Shown one piece after another: positions 17,696 through 26,634 of a stretch of 64,000 nucleotides of DNA. A program made the translations under genes and the position numbers. Location: the NCBI GenBank assembly GCA_947491315.1, contig CANLII010000001.1:1-64000 (forward strand), read 5' to 3'. A model generated the notes under the pieces. That model was not told where the DNA came from. It saw nothing but the letters and a program-made list of their open reading frames with translations, and ran no database searches. This stretch comes from Ignavibacteria bacterium (GTDB lineage: Bacteria > Bacteroidota > Ignavibacteria > Kapaibacteriales > UBA961). Each line of letters begins with the position of its first letter. Position 1 is the first letter of the stretch.

Positions 17696-18712
17696 ATGCG
17701 CAATATGCTCAAGTATGTCGCAATCCCTATTGCAAGTTATATGGTTATGTCATTATCGACATTTGCGCAACAACGCACATATGACTTGAAAACAGTAGGT
17801 AAGCATGATGATGAAGTTCTCGGTGTATTTGTCAATGGAGACAATACACGATTTGCAACTTCTAGTTTGGATGAAAGTATCAAAATCTGGTCAATACCTG
17901 AAGGGAAGGACTTGATCACCATCAAAGGCCACCTCGGTCATGTCAATAATATTTCATTTTCCGGTGATGACAAGCAAATTGCAAGTGCAGGCTCTGATCG
18001 TACAGTGAGAGTATGGGATGTTGCCACAGGCACACAACAATATGTACTCACTGGTCATACTGCTGAAGTCATTGGCGTATATTTCAGCCCCAAAAATGAT
18101 TATATCGCAAGTACCAGTTTCGATCGTACTGTAAAACTGTGGGACACCAAACTGCGCACAGAAGTAAAGACTCTCAGAGGTCATACTGATAAAACAAATG
18201 ATGTAGCGTATAGTTATGATGGACAATATCTTGCTTCTTGCAGTGATGATAAAACAATCAAAATTTGGAGCACGGATATTAATTCAAAAGATGCAATATT
18301 GACACTCTCTGGACATGATACTCAAGTGTTGACAGTGCTTTATAGTTTCGATTCCAAAAGACTTGCTTCTGCTGATGAAAAAGGCGTGGTGAAGATATGG
18401 GAAATGCCTTCGGGCAATTTGCTCCGTACAATAAATGCTCATAATGAAATCGTTCAGTCTGTTTCTTGGGCAGAAGACAATCGTACGATTGTAACGGGAA
18501 GTCTTGACAAATTTGTTAAACTCTGGAATAGTGATACAGGTGAAAACTTGATGTCGATGGATGTAGGTTCTGATATATGGGGCGTTGATTTAACAAGCAG
18601 TGCCGATCATATTATGGTTGGATGCGCTGATGGTTCAGTCAAAATGATGGTCGAGAAAAAAGAAGCCATCAAAGGCAAAGAAAAATCCAAAGGCAAAGGA
18701 GGTAAAAAATGA
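17696..18712 (+). CDS. Exported WD40 beta-propeller protein
   Basis: A 338-residue protein with an N-terminal signal peptide (YVAIPIASYMVMSLSTFA) and about seven WD40 repeats, including SLDESIKIWSIP, GSDRTVRVWDV, SFDRTVKLWDT, SDDKTIKIWST and SLDKFVKLWNS. The C-terminus is a short Lys/Gly-rich tail. The stop overlaps the next gene by 4 bases (ATGA). WD40 followed by CRD and OmpA-like domains is the domain order of the T9SS component PorE, so this may be the propeller part of a split PorE-like protein. Confidence 0.85.
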   Translation: MRNMLKYVAIPIASYMVMSLSTFAQQRTYDLKTVGKHDDEVLGVFVNGDNTRFATSSLDESIKIWSIPEGKDLITIKGHLGHVNNISFSGDDKQIASAGSDRTVRVWDVATGTQQYVLTGHTAEVIGVYFSPKNDYIASTSFDRTVKLWDTKLRTEVKTLRGHTDKTNDVAYSYDGQYLASCSDDKTIKIWSTDINSKDAILTLSGHDTQVLTVLYSFDSKRLASADEKGVVKIWEMPSGNLLRTINAHNEIVQSVSWAEDNRTIVTGSLDKFVKLWNSDTGENLMSMDVGSDIWGVDLTSSADHIMVGCADGSVKMMVEKKEAIKGKEKSKGKGGKK

Positions 18713-19413
18713 AAAACCTAACTCACCTAATATTTGTAAGTCTGTTCTTGATTTTTGGCTTTAACTCTGCGGATGCACAGCAAATCATGAGTGTCACTGG
18801 AGCTGTAATAGATCAGACAAACCGAAATCCTGCCAGCATAATCGTCTCGTTCTATGATAAAAACAATAAAAAAATTGGTTCCTCAAAAAGTAACTCTGCA
18901 ACAGGATTTTATCTTGTAACAGGTTTGAAGCAAGGTGAAACCTATAAAGTGCAGCTTGAATCTCCCGATTATTTCAAGGATGAATATGAAGTTACACTCC
19001 CTGTGTCCAAGAAGTATGCCGATGTGTCTCGTGATTTTACGGTGAAGCCACTAGCTAAAGGAATAAAGATCCTTTTGGAAGTACCTCCATTTGAGTTGAA
19101 AAAGTCAAAACTCAGAGTCGGTGCTGAAGATTATCTGGCAGATGTAAAAAAAATGATGATTTTAAATCCCGGTGTTACAGTTGAAATTCAGACTTATCCT
19201 GATGCCGAAGGTGATCCTGTTGTGAATGAGGCATTTACCATGGAGAGAGCGCAAGCAATCAAGAAGTATTTAGTGGATAATGGTGTTCGCGAGCAAAAAA
19301 TCGTGCTCAAAGCTTCAGGTCAAACTGATGGCATCAATCCTCCTCCAAAATATAAAACAGCAAAAGGAAAACGCTATACCGGTCCAATTTATATTGTTGT
19401 AACTAAGGTATGA
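18709..19413 (+). CDS. Exported CRD plus OmpA_C-like protein (PorE C-terminal-like)
   Basis: A 234-residue exported protein with signal peptide (LIFVSLFLIFGFNSADA). A carboxypeptidase-regulatory-like beta-sandwich covers about residues 28-115 (TGAVIDQTNRNPAS...TGFYLVTGLKQGETYKV). An OmpA-family C-terminal domain follows (about 120-234) with NPGVTVEIQTYPD, NEAFTMERAQAIKKYLVDNGV and IVLKASG. OmpA-like domains bind peptidoglycan. ATGA overlap with the WD40 gene indicates stoichiometric coupling. A strong terminator follows. Confidence 0.85.
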   Translation: MKNLTHLIFVSLFLIFGFNSADAQQIMSVTGAVIDQTNRNPASIIVSFYDKNNKKIGSSKSNSATGFYLVTGLKQGETYKVQLESPDYFKDEYEVTLPVSKKYADVSRDFTVKPLAKGIKILLEVPPFELKKSKLRVGAEDYLADVKKMMILNPGVTVEIQTYPDAEGDPVVNEAFTMERAQAIKKYLVDNGVREQKIVLKASGQTDGINPPPKYKTAKGKRYTGPIYIVVTKV

Positions 19414-19452
19414 TGCAGTATTAGCATCTGAAGACTTTTTTACTATTTTGCA

Positions 19453-19486
19453 GGGCATTCATATGAATGCCCTTATTATTTTTATG
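19453..19486 (+). terminator. Intrinsic terminator after the CRD/OmpA gene
   Basis: A perfect palindrome GGGCATTCATATGAATGCCC (stem 8, loop ATAT) at 19453-19472 is followed by the T-rich tract TTATTATTTTTATG. It lies 40 bases after the stop and ends the WD40-OmpA unit. Confidence 0.85.
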
Positions 19487-19501
19487 TTATTTTTATGAAA
19501 G

Positions 19502-21061
19502 ATGAGTAATAACTCAGATAGAAGAGACTTCCTCAAAGTGCTTATTGGTGGAACCGGTGCTGCATTCCTAGCTCTGCATGGTTGTGGCGATTCAACATCA
19601 GAAATAAAAAAAATTACCGGTCCTAATCATGAGACCATACTCAAAAGACAAAGATTCTCTGCCGCTCATCAGTATTTGCGTGATAAAAGTATTGATGGAA
19701 TTGCAAGGAATAGTGAAGTTATTCAATGTGATGTCGTCATCATCGGAGCAGGGGCTTCCGGCTTGGTAGCAGCATTAACATTGCAGGATGCTGGTTATGA
19801 TGTGGTATTGCTTGAAAATGAAAGCCAAATAGGAGGTGCAGGAATTCATGGCAGCATACACGATATAAAATATCCATATGGTTCCGTATATTTTGTTGAT
19901 TACTCGGATGATATAAAAAGTATCTGTGCTAGAACAGGCTTGCAACCATTGATCGCACCCGAAGATGCAGTATTGCACAAAGGACAATTGATTGGTAACT
20001 TTTGGTCAGATGTATCAATTCAATCATTGGATCTTTCTCAAATTGAAAAAGATGGAATGAAGCGATTTAGAGATGTGCTTTTGAATGATCAAATGATACC
20101 GTCTTATCCATTACCAAGAGTATTGTCGCAGTATGAATCAGAATTGGATGCACAATCTGCAAAGGAATATTTGTCTCAGTTTTCTTCCCCCTATCTTGAA
20201 ACATTGTTGGATTTATATTCAAGATCTTCAATGGGTGGTACATTACAAGAATCTAATGCATATTGCTTATTGAATTTTTATTCTGCTGAGATTGGAAGTG
20301 AGTTCGGAAAAGACCGATTTACTTTTCCGGGTGGTATGAATGCACTGTATAAAGCGATTGCATCTCTGATTCCACAGGAAAAGGTGATGACAAATCATTT
20401 GGCATTTACAGTTAACAATACAAAAGAAGGCGTTGAAGTATCCTGTGTGAATGATGCTAATGAAATCCAAACCGTGAGGGCAAAAAAAGCCATCATGACA
20501 GGACAAAAACATGTTTCTGCATTCATGATACATGATGTACCCAATGCTCAAAGATCGGCGATGATGTCAATGCAATATCCTCCATATGCCACCATGCATG
20601 TGACCTATGGAGAAGAACTCTTCCCGAATAATATCATGGATGTATGGACTCCTGAGGCAAGTCCATTTTGTACTGATATCATTTGCTCTAATGCAATGCA
20701 AGGAACAAAGAAGAAATATGATCATTATCTGTACTCGATTTTCGGTGCAATGCCACAACACCAGAGAAGTTTGTTGTTGGATGATCAAGCCATGGCCAAA
20801 TATGGTGTAGATATCGTTTCAAAAACAATGAAATATCTTGGTAAGTCACTTGATGAAATTTCTCAAATTGAAGTGTTTGGATGGGGACATGCACTTGCAA
20901 TTCCATTTCCTGGATCTCATAATGGTCCGGCTCAACTAGCTTCTGCCAGACATGGAAATATCTATTTTGGAGCATCTGATAATGATGCGGCATCAAGCGT
21001 AGAAAATGCACTTGCAAATGGTTTTGCTTCGGGTAGGGAGGTCATTCAGTCTTTGAATTAA
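19502..21061 (+). CDS. Tat-exported FAD-dependent amine-oxidase-like protein
   Basis: A 519-residue flavoprotein. The N-terminus carries a twin-arginine signal (DRRDFLKVLIGG) followed by AFLALHGC, a plausible lipobox, so it may be a membrane-anchored periplasmic lipoprotein. The dinucleotide-binding motif CDVVIIGAGASGLVAAL starts near residue 75, with the acidic end in VVLLEN and then IGGAG. The C-terminus (NIYFGASDNDAASSVENALANG) matches flavin-containing monoamine oxidases. Substrate unknown. Confidence 0.8.
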   Translation: MSNNSDRRDFLKVLIGGTGAAFLALHGCGDSTSEIKKITGPNHETILKRQRFSAAHQYLRDKSIDGIARNSEVIQCDVVIIGAGASGLVAALTLQDAGYDVVLLENESQIGGAGIHGSIHDIKYPYGSVYFVDYSDDIKSICARTGLQPLIAPEDAVLHKGQLIGNFWSDVSIQSLDLSQIEKDGMKRFRDVLLNDQMIPSYPLPRVLSQYESELDAQSAKEYLSQFSSPYLETLLDLYSRSSMGGTLQESNAYCLLNFYSAEIGSEFGKDRFTFPGGMNALYKAIASLIPQEKVMTNHLAFTVNNTKEGVEVSCVNDANEIQTVRAKKAIMTGQKHVSAFMIHDVPNAQRSAMMSMQYPPYATMHVTYGEELFPNNIMDVWTPEASPFCTDIICSNAMQGTKKKYDHYLYSIFGAMPQHQRSLLLDDQAMAKYGVDIVSKTMKYLGKSLDEISQIEVFGWGHALAIPFPGSHNGPAQLASARHGNIYFGASDNDAASSVENALANGFASGREVIQSLN

Positions 21062-21071
21062 AGGGGATAAT

Positions 21072-22163
21072 ATGAAGAATAATATGCGTTGGGGAGCAGA
21101 TGAAATCATTGGTTTGTCTTTATTGAGTTCAATCCACGGACCACTTCTTCGGTCCATTGTCGGAAAATACTCCTCACTTGAAACTTACTGTAGATATGGC
21201 TTGTCACAGTCACTGTTTTTGGGAAATGAACAATCAAGTGCAGATCATATCATTCAAATCGGAAGAACTCATAGGGAAAAACATGAAGAAAAGAATATCT
21301 CAATCATTACTTTTCATTGTGAAAACTATCCTGAAACTCTCAAGCATATAGATTATCCTCCTCCAATTCTCTATATAAAAGGCTCTTTGAATTCATCCAT
21401 TGGTTATGCAATTGTAGGAACAAGGAATCCAACTCTCTATGGCCAAAGAGTGGCGGAACAATATGCTGAAGAATTTTCACGACATGGAATATGCATCATC
21501 AGTGGATTGGCACAAGGCATTGATACAATTGCGCATCGCTCAACTCTGCATGTACATGGTTTAACCTATGCCGTGATTGCATCAGGACATGAAATGATAA
21601 GTCCGAAAACTGCAAAGTTACTGTCTGATGAAATCATTGAAAAAGGTGGTGCAATTATCAGCGAATACTCAATGAATATAAAGGCAAAGCCCCCTTTTTT
21701 TCCGAGAAGAAATCGTATCATAAGTGGTCTGGGTTCTGCTGTATTGATTATTGAAAGCGGTAAATCAGGTGGTTCAATGATAACAGCTCAATTTGCCTTC
21801 GATCAAAATAGAGATCTATATGTTGTTCCAGGAAGTATTTACTCTCCAATGTCCGAAGGAAATCATCTATTGCTCGTTCAACAAAAAGCAATATTGACTC
21901 AAACTCCTCTAGATATGTTGGCAGAAGTACAAAAGCATACTGCAATTCCCTTGAAATGGAGTGAATGTGATTCAAATGAACATGCTATATTGCAAGTATT
22001 GGGCGATGAGCCAGTTCATATAGATGAAATCATCGCTTTAACTACATTTTCAATGCCCATTGTTCTTTCTACTTTATTGGCATTGGAGTGCCGGCAACTT
22101 GTGAAGCAAATGACCGGCAAGAATTTTACACGATTGACACATGCATTCACACTCAAATCGTAA
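21072..22163 (+). CDS. dprA: DNA-processing protein DprA/Smf
   Basis: Binds incoming single-stranded DNA during natural transformation and loads RecA. The 363 residues contain the Rossmann-like core GTRNPTLYGQRVAEQ, ISGLAQGIDTIAHRSTL, FPRRNRIISGL and ESGKSGGSMITAQFA, all family signatures. A C-terminal winged-helix-like region covers about 295-363. It overlaps the next gene by 23 bases. Confidence 0.94.
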   Translation: MKNNMRWGADEIIGLSLLSSIHGPLLRSIVGKYSSLETYCRYGLSQSLFLGNEQSSADHIIQIGRTHREKHEEKNISIITFHCENYPETLKHIDYPPPILYIKGSLNSSIGYAIVGTRNPTLYGQRVAEQYAEEFSRHGICIISGLAQGIDTIAHRSTLHVHGLTYAVIASGHEMISPKTAKLLSDEIIEKGGAIISEYSMNIKAKPPFFPRRNRIISGLGSAVLIIESGKSGGSMITAQFAFDQNRDLYVVPGSIYSPMSEGNHLLLVQQKAILTQTPLDMLAEVQKHTAIPLKWSECDSNEHAILQVLGDEPVHIDEIIALTTFSMPIVLSTLLALECRQLVKQMTGKNFTRLTHAFTLKS

Positions 22164-23160
22164 ACGCGATCATATTGATATCTGTCTTGGACCCGACATT
22201 GAACATGCCTCGAGTAGTGGTTTTGATGGATATCAGTTCGTTCATGTGGCATTACCCGAGATTGATTTTGAAGATATTGAACTTCAAGTCGATTTCTTAG
22301 GCCATACTATCAGCGCTCCATTGTTTATTTCAGGAATGACGGGTGGAATTACTGATGCAGTTAGTATTAATGGTGAATTGGCTGAACTATGTTCAGATAT
22401 GAATATCCCATTTGTGCTTGGATCTCAGCGATCAATGTTACATGATCGTGCTTCTGATGAATCATTCACTATTGCCAGAAGAAGAGCTCCAAATGGATTG
22501 ATATCTGCAAATATTGGTGCAACTGAAATAGCATGTAAAGAAGATCATCCCAGAATATTGGCAATCATTGATCGGATTGAAGCGAACTTTCTTACCATTC
22601 ATGCAAATCCTTTGCAAGAATTGTTTCAACCGGAAGGGAATACTAAATTTTCTGGCGTATTGCGAGGAATTGAACAGATTCGTGAAAGAACAGAAATACC
22701 AATCATTGTCAAGGAAGTGGGTTCAGGTATTTCTTTGGATGTCGCCAAGAAACTACATGATATAGGAGTGGATGCAATTGATGTGGCGGGAAAAGGGGGA
22801 ACCAGTTGGTCTGCTGTTGAAATGAAAAGAAATCAAAGTGAGTTTTCAGAATACTTCAGAGAATGGGGAATGCCAACATCGTATTGTTTGCTATCACTTC
22901 GGGAGTATTGCGGTACAGTTGGAATGAGCATGATGTCATCAGGTGGAATCAGAAATACACATGATATTGCGATGTCTATTGCCATGGGAGCAAAAGCAGT
23001 CGGTATGGCAAGACCAATTCTACTTGCATATCATGAGAATGGAATTCAAGCGGTACAAGCATTATTGGAGGATCATATGAAAAATCTGAAACGAATCATG
23101 TTTCTAACCGGTTCCAAACACTGCAATCAATTATCAAATGCAATGTTCAGAAAAATTTAA
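22141..23160 (+). CDS. fni: Isopentenyl-diphosphate delta-isomerase, type 2 (FMN-dependent)
   Basis: Interconverts IPP and DMAPP using reduced FMN. The 339 residues have the N-terminal RKRDHIDI substrate-binding segment, PLFISGMTGG, LGSQRSML, VKEVGSGI, DVAGKGGTSW and a C-terminal SSGGIRN phosphate-binding site. The start inside dprA is supported by the conserved N-terminal Arg/His motif. The 3' end overlaps the convergent lolA-like gene by four bases. Confidence 0.94.
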   Translation: MHSHSNRKRDHIDICLGPDIEHASSSGFDGYQFVHVALPEIDFEDIELQVDFLGHTISAPLFISGMTGGITDAVSINGELAELCSDMNIPFVLGSQRSMLHDRASDESFTIARRRAPNGLISANIGATEIACKEDHPRILAIIDRIEANFLTIHANPLQELFQPEGNTKFSGVLRGIEQIRERTEIPIIVKEVGSGISLDVAKKLHDIGVDAIDVAGKGGTSWSAVEMKRNQSEFSEYFREWGMPTSYCLLSLREYCGTVGMSMMSSGGIRNTHDIAMSIAMGAKAVGMARPILLAYHENGIQAVQALLEDHMKNLKRIMFLTGSKHCNQLSNAMFRKI

Positions 23161-23825
23161 CGGAACTGATCCTCACTGATACCTTTATTTACTGTAATAT
23201 TAGTATAAGATATTTGTGCACTCCCTTTCGTATTCTTCTTTTCACTACCCTTTTTCTTTTCGGCAAGTAAATCACCTGTCATAGATTTTGGAAGTGAGAA
23301 AGCAGGTACATCAAATGACATAAAAATTGAGGATGGCAGAGCATATTTTTCGAATTGCTTCTCATAACTCATATCCATGATGATTGTTCCACCTTTGGTC
23401 ACAGCAGACATCTTGGCAATCAATTCTTTTTTTGAGTCGATCCATACTGTAGCAAGAATGATTTGACCTGTATCAGCAATGGGAATCACCTTTTTGACTT
23501 TATACATTATCCCCTTGATATTTTCATCCGGAAGATCAACACTTGTGAATGGGGATTCCAGTAAAGCCGCGAATGGTAAACCTGCACCTTGTTTGGGAAT
23601 CATTGAAAAACCTTCGGACTTAACTTTAAGCCTGCCCGGAGCTTTGTAGAGTATTGTGGCTCCAGAAGGTTTAGCTTTTAAAAACTCAACATTAAGAGTG
23701 ATGACTGCCTCAGCTTTGAAATCCTTAATGGTGCGAACTTTATCTCTGACTTTTAACAATAAAGCATCATTTGCAAAAAGTGGGGAAGCAAAAAAGAAAG
23801 AAAATGCGATGATGAACAGATGCAT
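23157..23825 (-). CDS. LolA-like outer-membrane lipoprotein carrier family protein
   Basis: A 222-residue periplasmic protein with signal peptide (LFIIAFSFFFASPLFA). KVRDKVRTIKDFKAEAVITL and the segment YKAPGRLKVKSEG match the LolA/LolB fold, in which a half-barrel carries lipoproteins or lipids. Lysine-rich insertions near the C-terminus (AEKKKGSEKKNTKG) are unusual. Cotranscription with the upstream MFS gene is possible. The exact cargo is unknown. Confidence 0.7.
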   Translation of the reverse strand: MHLFIIAFSFFFASPLFANDALLLKVRDKVRTIKDFKAEAVITLNVEFLKAKPSGATILYKAPGRLKVKSEGFSMIPKQGAGLPFAALLESPFTSVDLPDENIKGIMYKVKKVIPIADTGQIILATVWIDSKKELIAKMSAVTKGGTIIMDMSYEKQFEKYALPSSIFMSFDVPAFSLPKSMTGDLLAEKKKGSEKKNTKGSAQISYTNITVNKGISEDQFR

Positions 23826-23886
23826 GATTAATATACCTTATTGATGATGCGCAGATAACACACTGTATAGTCTTATCGTTCCCCTA

Positions 23887-25113
23887 TCAAACCTCAACAT
23901 AATCCATGTCTTTACCGAATGTCTCTTCCAAGGGCAATACAGATATGATGGCTATTACCGTGCAAGCAAGTCCTACGCAAAGTGCGGCATATTGCATTCC
24001 GATCAATGGTATTAGTGCTGCAAAAGCCACAGATATGATATTCAGTGAACCACGAGCAATGTTTGGTACAGTGGTTGCAACAGTAGCACGCAAATTTGTT
24101 CCAAATTGCTCCGCTGCGATTGTTACAAAAATTGCCCAAAAGCCTACTGAAATTCCCAATAAGAATATCCACCAATACATCATCGTTGCACTCGAAAAAG
24201 GTATGGTAAGATAGCCCACGAAACAGAATGCATTGAAAGTCAAAAACTGCAACATGACTTTTCTTCTGCTTCTATACACTTGGCTGAGCCATCCTGAAAG
24301 AAAATCTCCAATGGCAAGCCCGGCATAGCAATATGCGATTGCATCTCCTCCTGATATCTTTTCGGTTATCCCATGTTCTTTGGCGAATTCAGGTGCGAGA
24401 GTCACCAAAATACCAACCACAAACCAAGTAGGCATTCCAATCAAAATGCACAAAATAAAGCGTCGAAGTAAATGCGGAGTAGTAAGCAATTGCAATAAGC
24501 TACCTTTTTTGTGATCTGATTTCTTGACATGAGAAAACATGTCTGATTCCACCACTTTTATACGCAAAAGCAATAATGCTAGACCCATGATTCCACCAAC
24601 GATATAGGCAGTCCTCCAATCCAACTTCGCAACCATATTTGCGAGTAAAGCTCCTGTGACACCAATTCCAGCTACAATCATGGTGCCATAACCTCTTTGT
24701 TCTTTTGGCAAAACTTCGGAAACAAGAGTTATTCCTACTCCCAATTCACCAGCAAGTCCTATACCGGCAATGAAACGAAGTAATGCATATTGTTCTACAG
24801 AAACCACAAATGCATTTAATGTATTGGCTATGGAGTATAACAGTATGGAACCAAAAAGGGTGGTTATTCTTCCTTTCTTATCACCTAAAACTCCCCAAAA
24901 CACGCCACCAATCAAAGTGCCGGTCATTTGCACATTCAATAAAAACATACCTTGCTTTGTGATTTGTTCAGGTAATAAACCAAGTGATGCCAAGCTGGGA
25001 ACTCGAACTACGCTGAAGAGAATGAGATCGTAAATATCAACAAAATAACCGAGGGCTGCTACTATAACCGCGGCATTCATCGCTGAATTTCGTAAACCTG
25101 CTATGTGAGACAT
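23887..25113 (-). CDS. Major facilitator superfamily transporter
   Basis: A 408-residue protein with about 12 predicted membrane segments. GDKKGRITTLFGS after TM2 is the MFS motif A. RFIAGIGLAGELGVGITLVSEVLPKEQRGYGT resembles the metabolite:H+ symporter and sugar-transporter branches. It starts 14 bases after the J-domain gene and is the fourth gene of the YfhO-led operon. Substrate not deducible. Confidence 0.85.
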   Translation of the reverse strand: MSHIAGLRNSAMNAAVIVAALGYFVDIYDLILFSVVRVPSLASLGLLPEQITKQGMFLLNVQMTGTLIGGVFWGVLGDKKGRITTLFGSILLYSIANTLNAFVVSVEQYALLRFIAGIGLAGELGVGITLVSEVLPKEQRGYGTMIVAGIGVTGALLANMVAKLDWRTAYIVGGIMGLALLLLRIKVVESDMFSHVKKSDHKKGSLLQLLTTPHLLRRFILCILIGMPTWFVVGILVTLAPEFAKEHGITEKISGGDAIAYCYAGLAIGDFLSGWLSQVYRSRRKVMLQFLTFNAFCFVGYLTIPFSSATMMYWWIFLLGISVGFWAIFVTIAAEQFGTNLRATVATTVPNIARGSLNIISVAFAALIPLIGMQYAALCVGLACTVIAIISVLPLEETFGKDMDYVEV

Positions 25114-25127
25114 AAAGTAACCATAAA

Positions 25128-26045
25128 TTAATGTCGACCGCTAAAATATGTTGCATCAATGAATTCTTCATTATACACTCTTTGTTCTTTGATCGAAGGA
25201 TCGGTATTCTCGAGTGTTTCCTGATCAATAGTCCATTCACTTCCTGTCAACATCTTAATGATATCTTGAGATTTGCGAATCTCGGCAGAGTATTTGTCTA
25301 TTTGCTGAATGAGTGTTGTTCCATGACGTGTAATCCAATTGGAATCTTTCAAACCCAATGCATAGCAGAATGGAATCTGAGTTTTGAGTATTGCTATGTA
25401 TTCAACTTCTTTGCTTATGAGAGATTGTATTTTTTGTAATTCATTTATCAATACTTCTGTATTGGAACTTAATTCTTCCAATGAATCTGAAGCTGATAGG
25501 GGAGAATTACATATGAGTGTGTGAAGTGCATGAAGTGTATGTAGATCTTTCTCATCATATGCTTTTTGTACTGAAATCCAGTATTTCTGCGTTAGATCAG
25601 GATCGGCGCCAGAATCAGGATGTAATTTCTTTGCCAATTCTTTATACAACTTTGGTAGAGATGCATGAACATGTGAATGATTAAATGCAATCTTGGATTG
25701 TGATTGCTGATTAAGTAATTCCTGCATTCTATTTTTTAAGGCAGCGAATTCTTTATCAACTACTTTATGAATCAATGCAACCAACTCAGGAGTTAATTTT
25801 TCCCCTCTCTGAAATTTCGTCATCAATAACTCAGCTCTTCTTTGCAATTCACTGTTTTGCAATGCTTTCTGCTGAATTTCAATCTCCAGATGCTTGAAAT
25901 GTAGATCATATTCAGCGTGCAAAGAAATTTTCTCATGTTCCTTCATGCGATGATGTTCATGTAACAATTCCTGCAATTCTCTTCTGGATTTGAGAATGTG
26001 TTGTTTCAGATCAATGATTTCTTGATGAAGTGATATTTGCGACAT
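25128..26045 (-). CDS. Coiled-coil protein with internal J domain
   Basis: A 305-residue cytoplasmic protein. Residues 1-120 are charged and heptad-like, predicted coiled coil. LPKLYKELAKKLHPDSG (about residue 130) has the HPD tripeptide of DnaJ J domains that stimulates DnaK ATPase. A second helical region with SLISKEVEYIAIL follows. It resembles J-domain-containing molecular-chaperone-Tir-like or membrane-associated proteins but matches no family I recognise over its full length. The start at 26045 is chosen because it lies one base after the upstream stop (TGATATG); an in-frame start at 26105 would overlap the lipoprotein gene by 59 bases. Confidence 0.65.
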   Translation of the reverse strand: MSQISLHQEIIDLKQHILKSRRELQELLHEHHRMKEHEKISLHAEYDLHFKHLEIEIQQKALQNSELQRRAELLMTKFQRGEKLTPELVALIHKVVDKEFAALKNRMQELLNQQSQSKIAFNHSHVHASLPKLYKELAKKLHPDSGADPDLTQKYWISVQKAYDEKDLHTLHALHTLICNSPLSASDSLEELSSNTEVLINELQKIQSLISKEVEYIAILKTQIPFCYALGLKDSNWITRHGTTLIQQIDKYSAEIRKSQDIIKMLTGSEWTIDQETLENTDPSIKEQRVYNEEFIDATYFSGRH

Positions 26046-26046
26046 A

Positions 26047-26634
26047 TCATTGCGGCATGAATGAGTGAAAAGCAAGGGCAATTGAGGGAGAGTTTGATAT
26101 TGCATCTTTTGAGGTTGTCAAAATAGCAATATGAAAGAGTTTCTCATCGTAAAGATACATTTCCGAAGTTCCATAATATCTCGTCATGCCATCGAGCAAG
26201 GTATAAAAAGTTCGTACACCATTAGTTGATTGGTTCTGTATTTTTTTTGTACATCTCATTGACTGAGTGCTCTTTGCATCCAAGGCATGAAGAAAATTAT
26301 TCATTGCAGATTCAAAGAGTTTTTCTGGCTTTCTTTTTTGAATCACATTTTTGGAATAGCGTGCCACACTAATAGTCATGGAAATAGAATCATTCTCCAA
26401 CAAATACACATCTTGTATCGCACTGTCATAAATAGTTTTTAAGGTATCTGTTTGTTTAAAAGTAATTCCATGTAGCTCTTTTGACAATGCAATGACAAAA
26501 GAATTATTGTTACCTGTAAATACTTTTGAAGCAGGCCATTGAGTCTTGCGATTCTGAGATGGCAATTGTTGCTCTGTTTCATCCGAACAAGAAGTGAGGA
26601 AGATTACAGCAAATACTATGAAGAGATATTTCAT
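26047..26634 (-). CDS. Hypothetical lipoprotein
   Basis: A 195-residue exported lipoprotein: MKYLFIVFAVIFLTSC has a clear lipobox (LTSC), followed by a polar linker. The remainder is mixed alpha/beta without a family I recognise. ATGA overlap with the YfhO gene ties its expression to that membrane protein. Its neighbour on the other side is the J-domain gene. Confidence 0.7.
   Translation of the reverse strand: MKYLFIVFAVIFLTSCSDETEQQLPSQNRKTQWPASKVFTGNNNSFVIALSKELHGITFKQTDTLKTIYDSAIQDVYLLENDSISMTISVARYSKNVIQKRKPEKLFESAMNNFLHALDAKSTQSMRCTKKIQNQSTNGVRTFYTLLDGMTRYYGTSEMYLYDEKLFHIAILTTSKDAISNSPSIALAFHSFMPQ

Noticed and set aside
22141-22163. Frameshift joining dprA and fni
   Set aside because: Both proteins are full length with intact motifs; the 23-base overlap is a normal coupled start.
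23157-23160. Four-base convergent overlap of fni and the lolA-like gene as an antisense regulatory device
   Set aside because: Stop-codon overlap of this size is common in compact genomes and no hairpin or longer overlap supports regulation.
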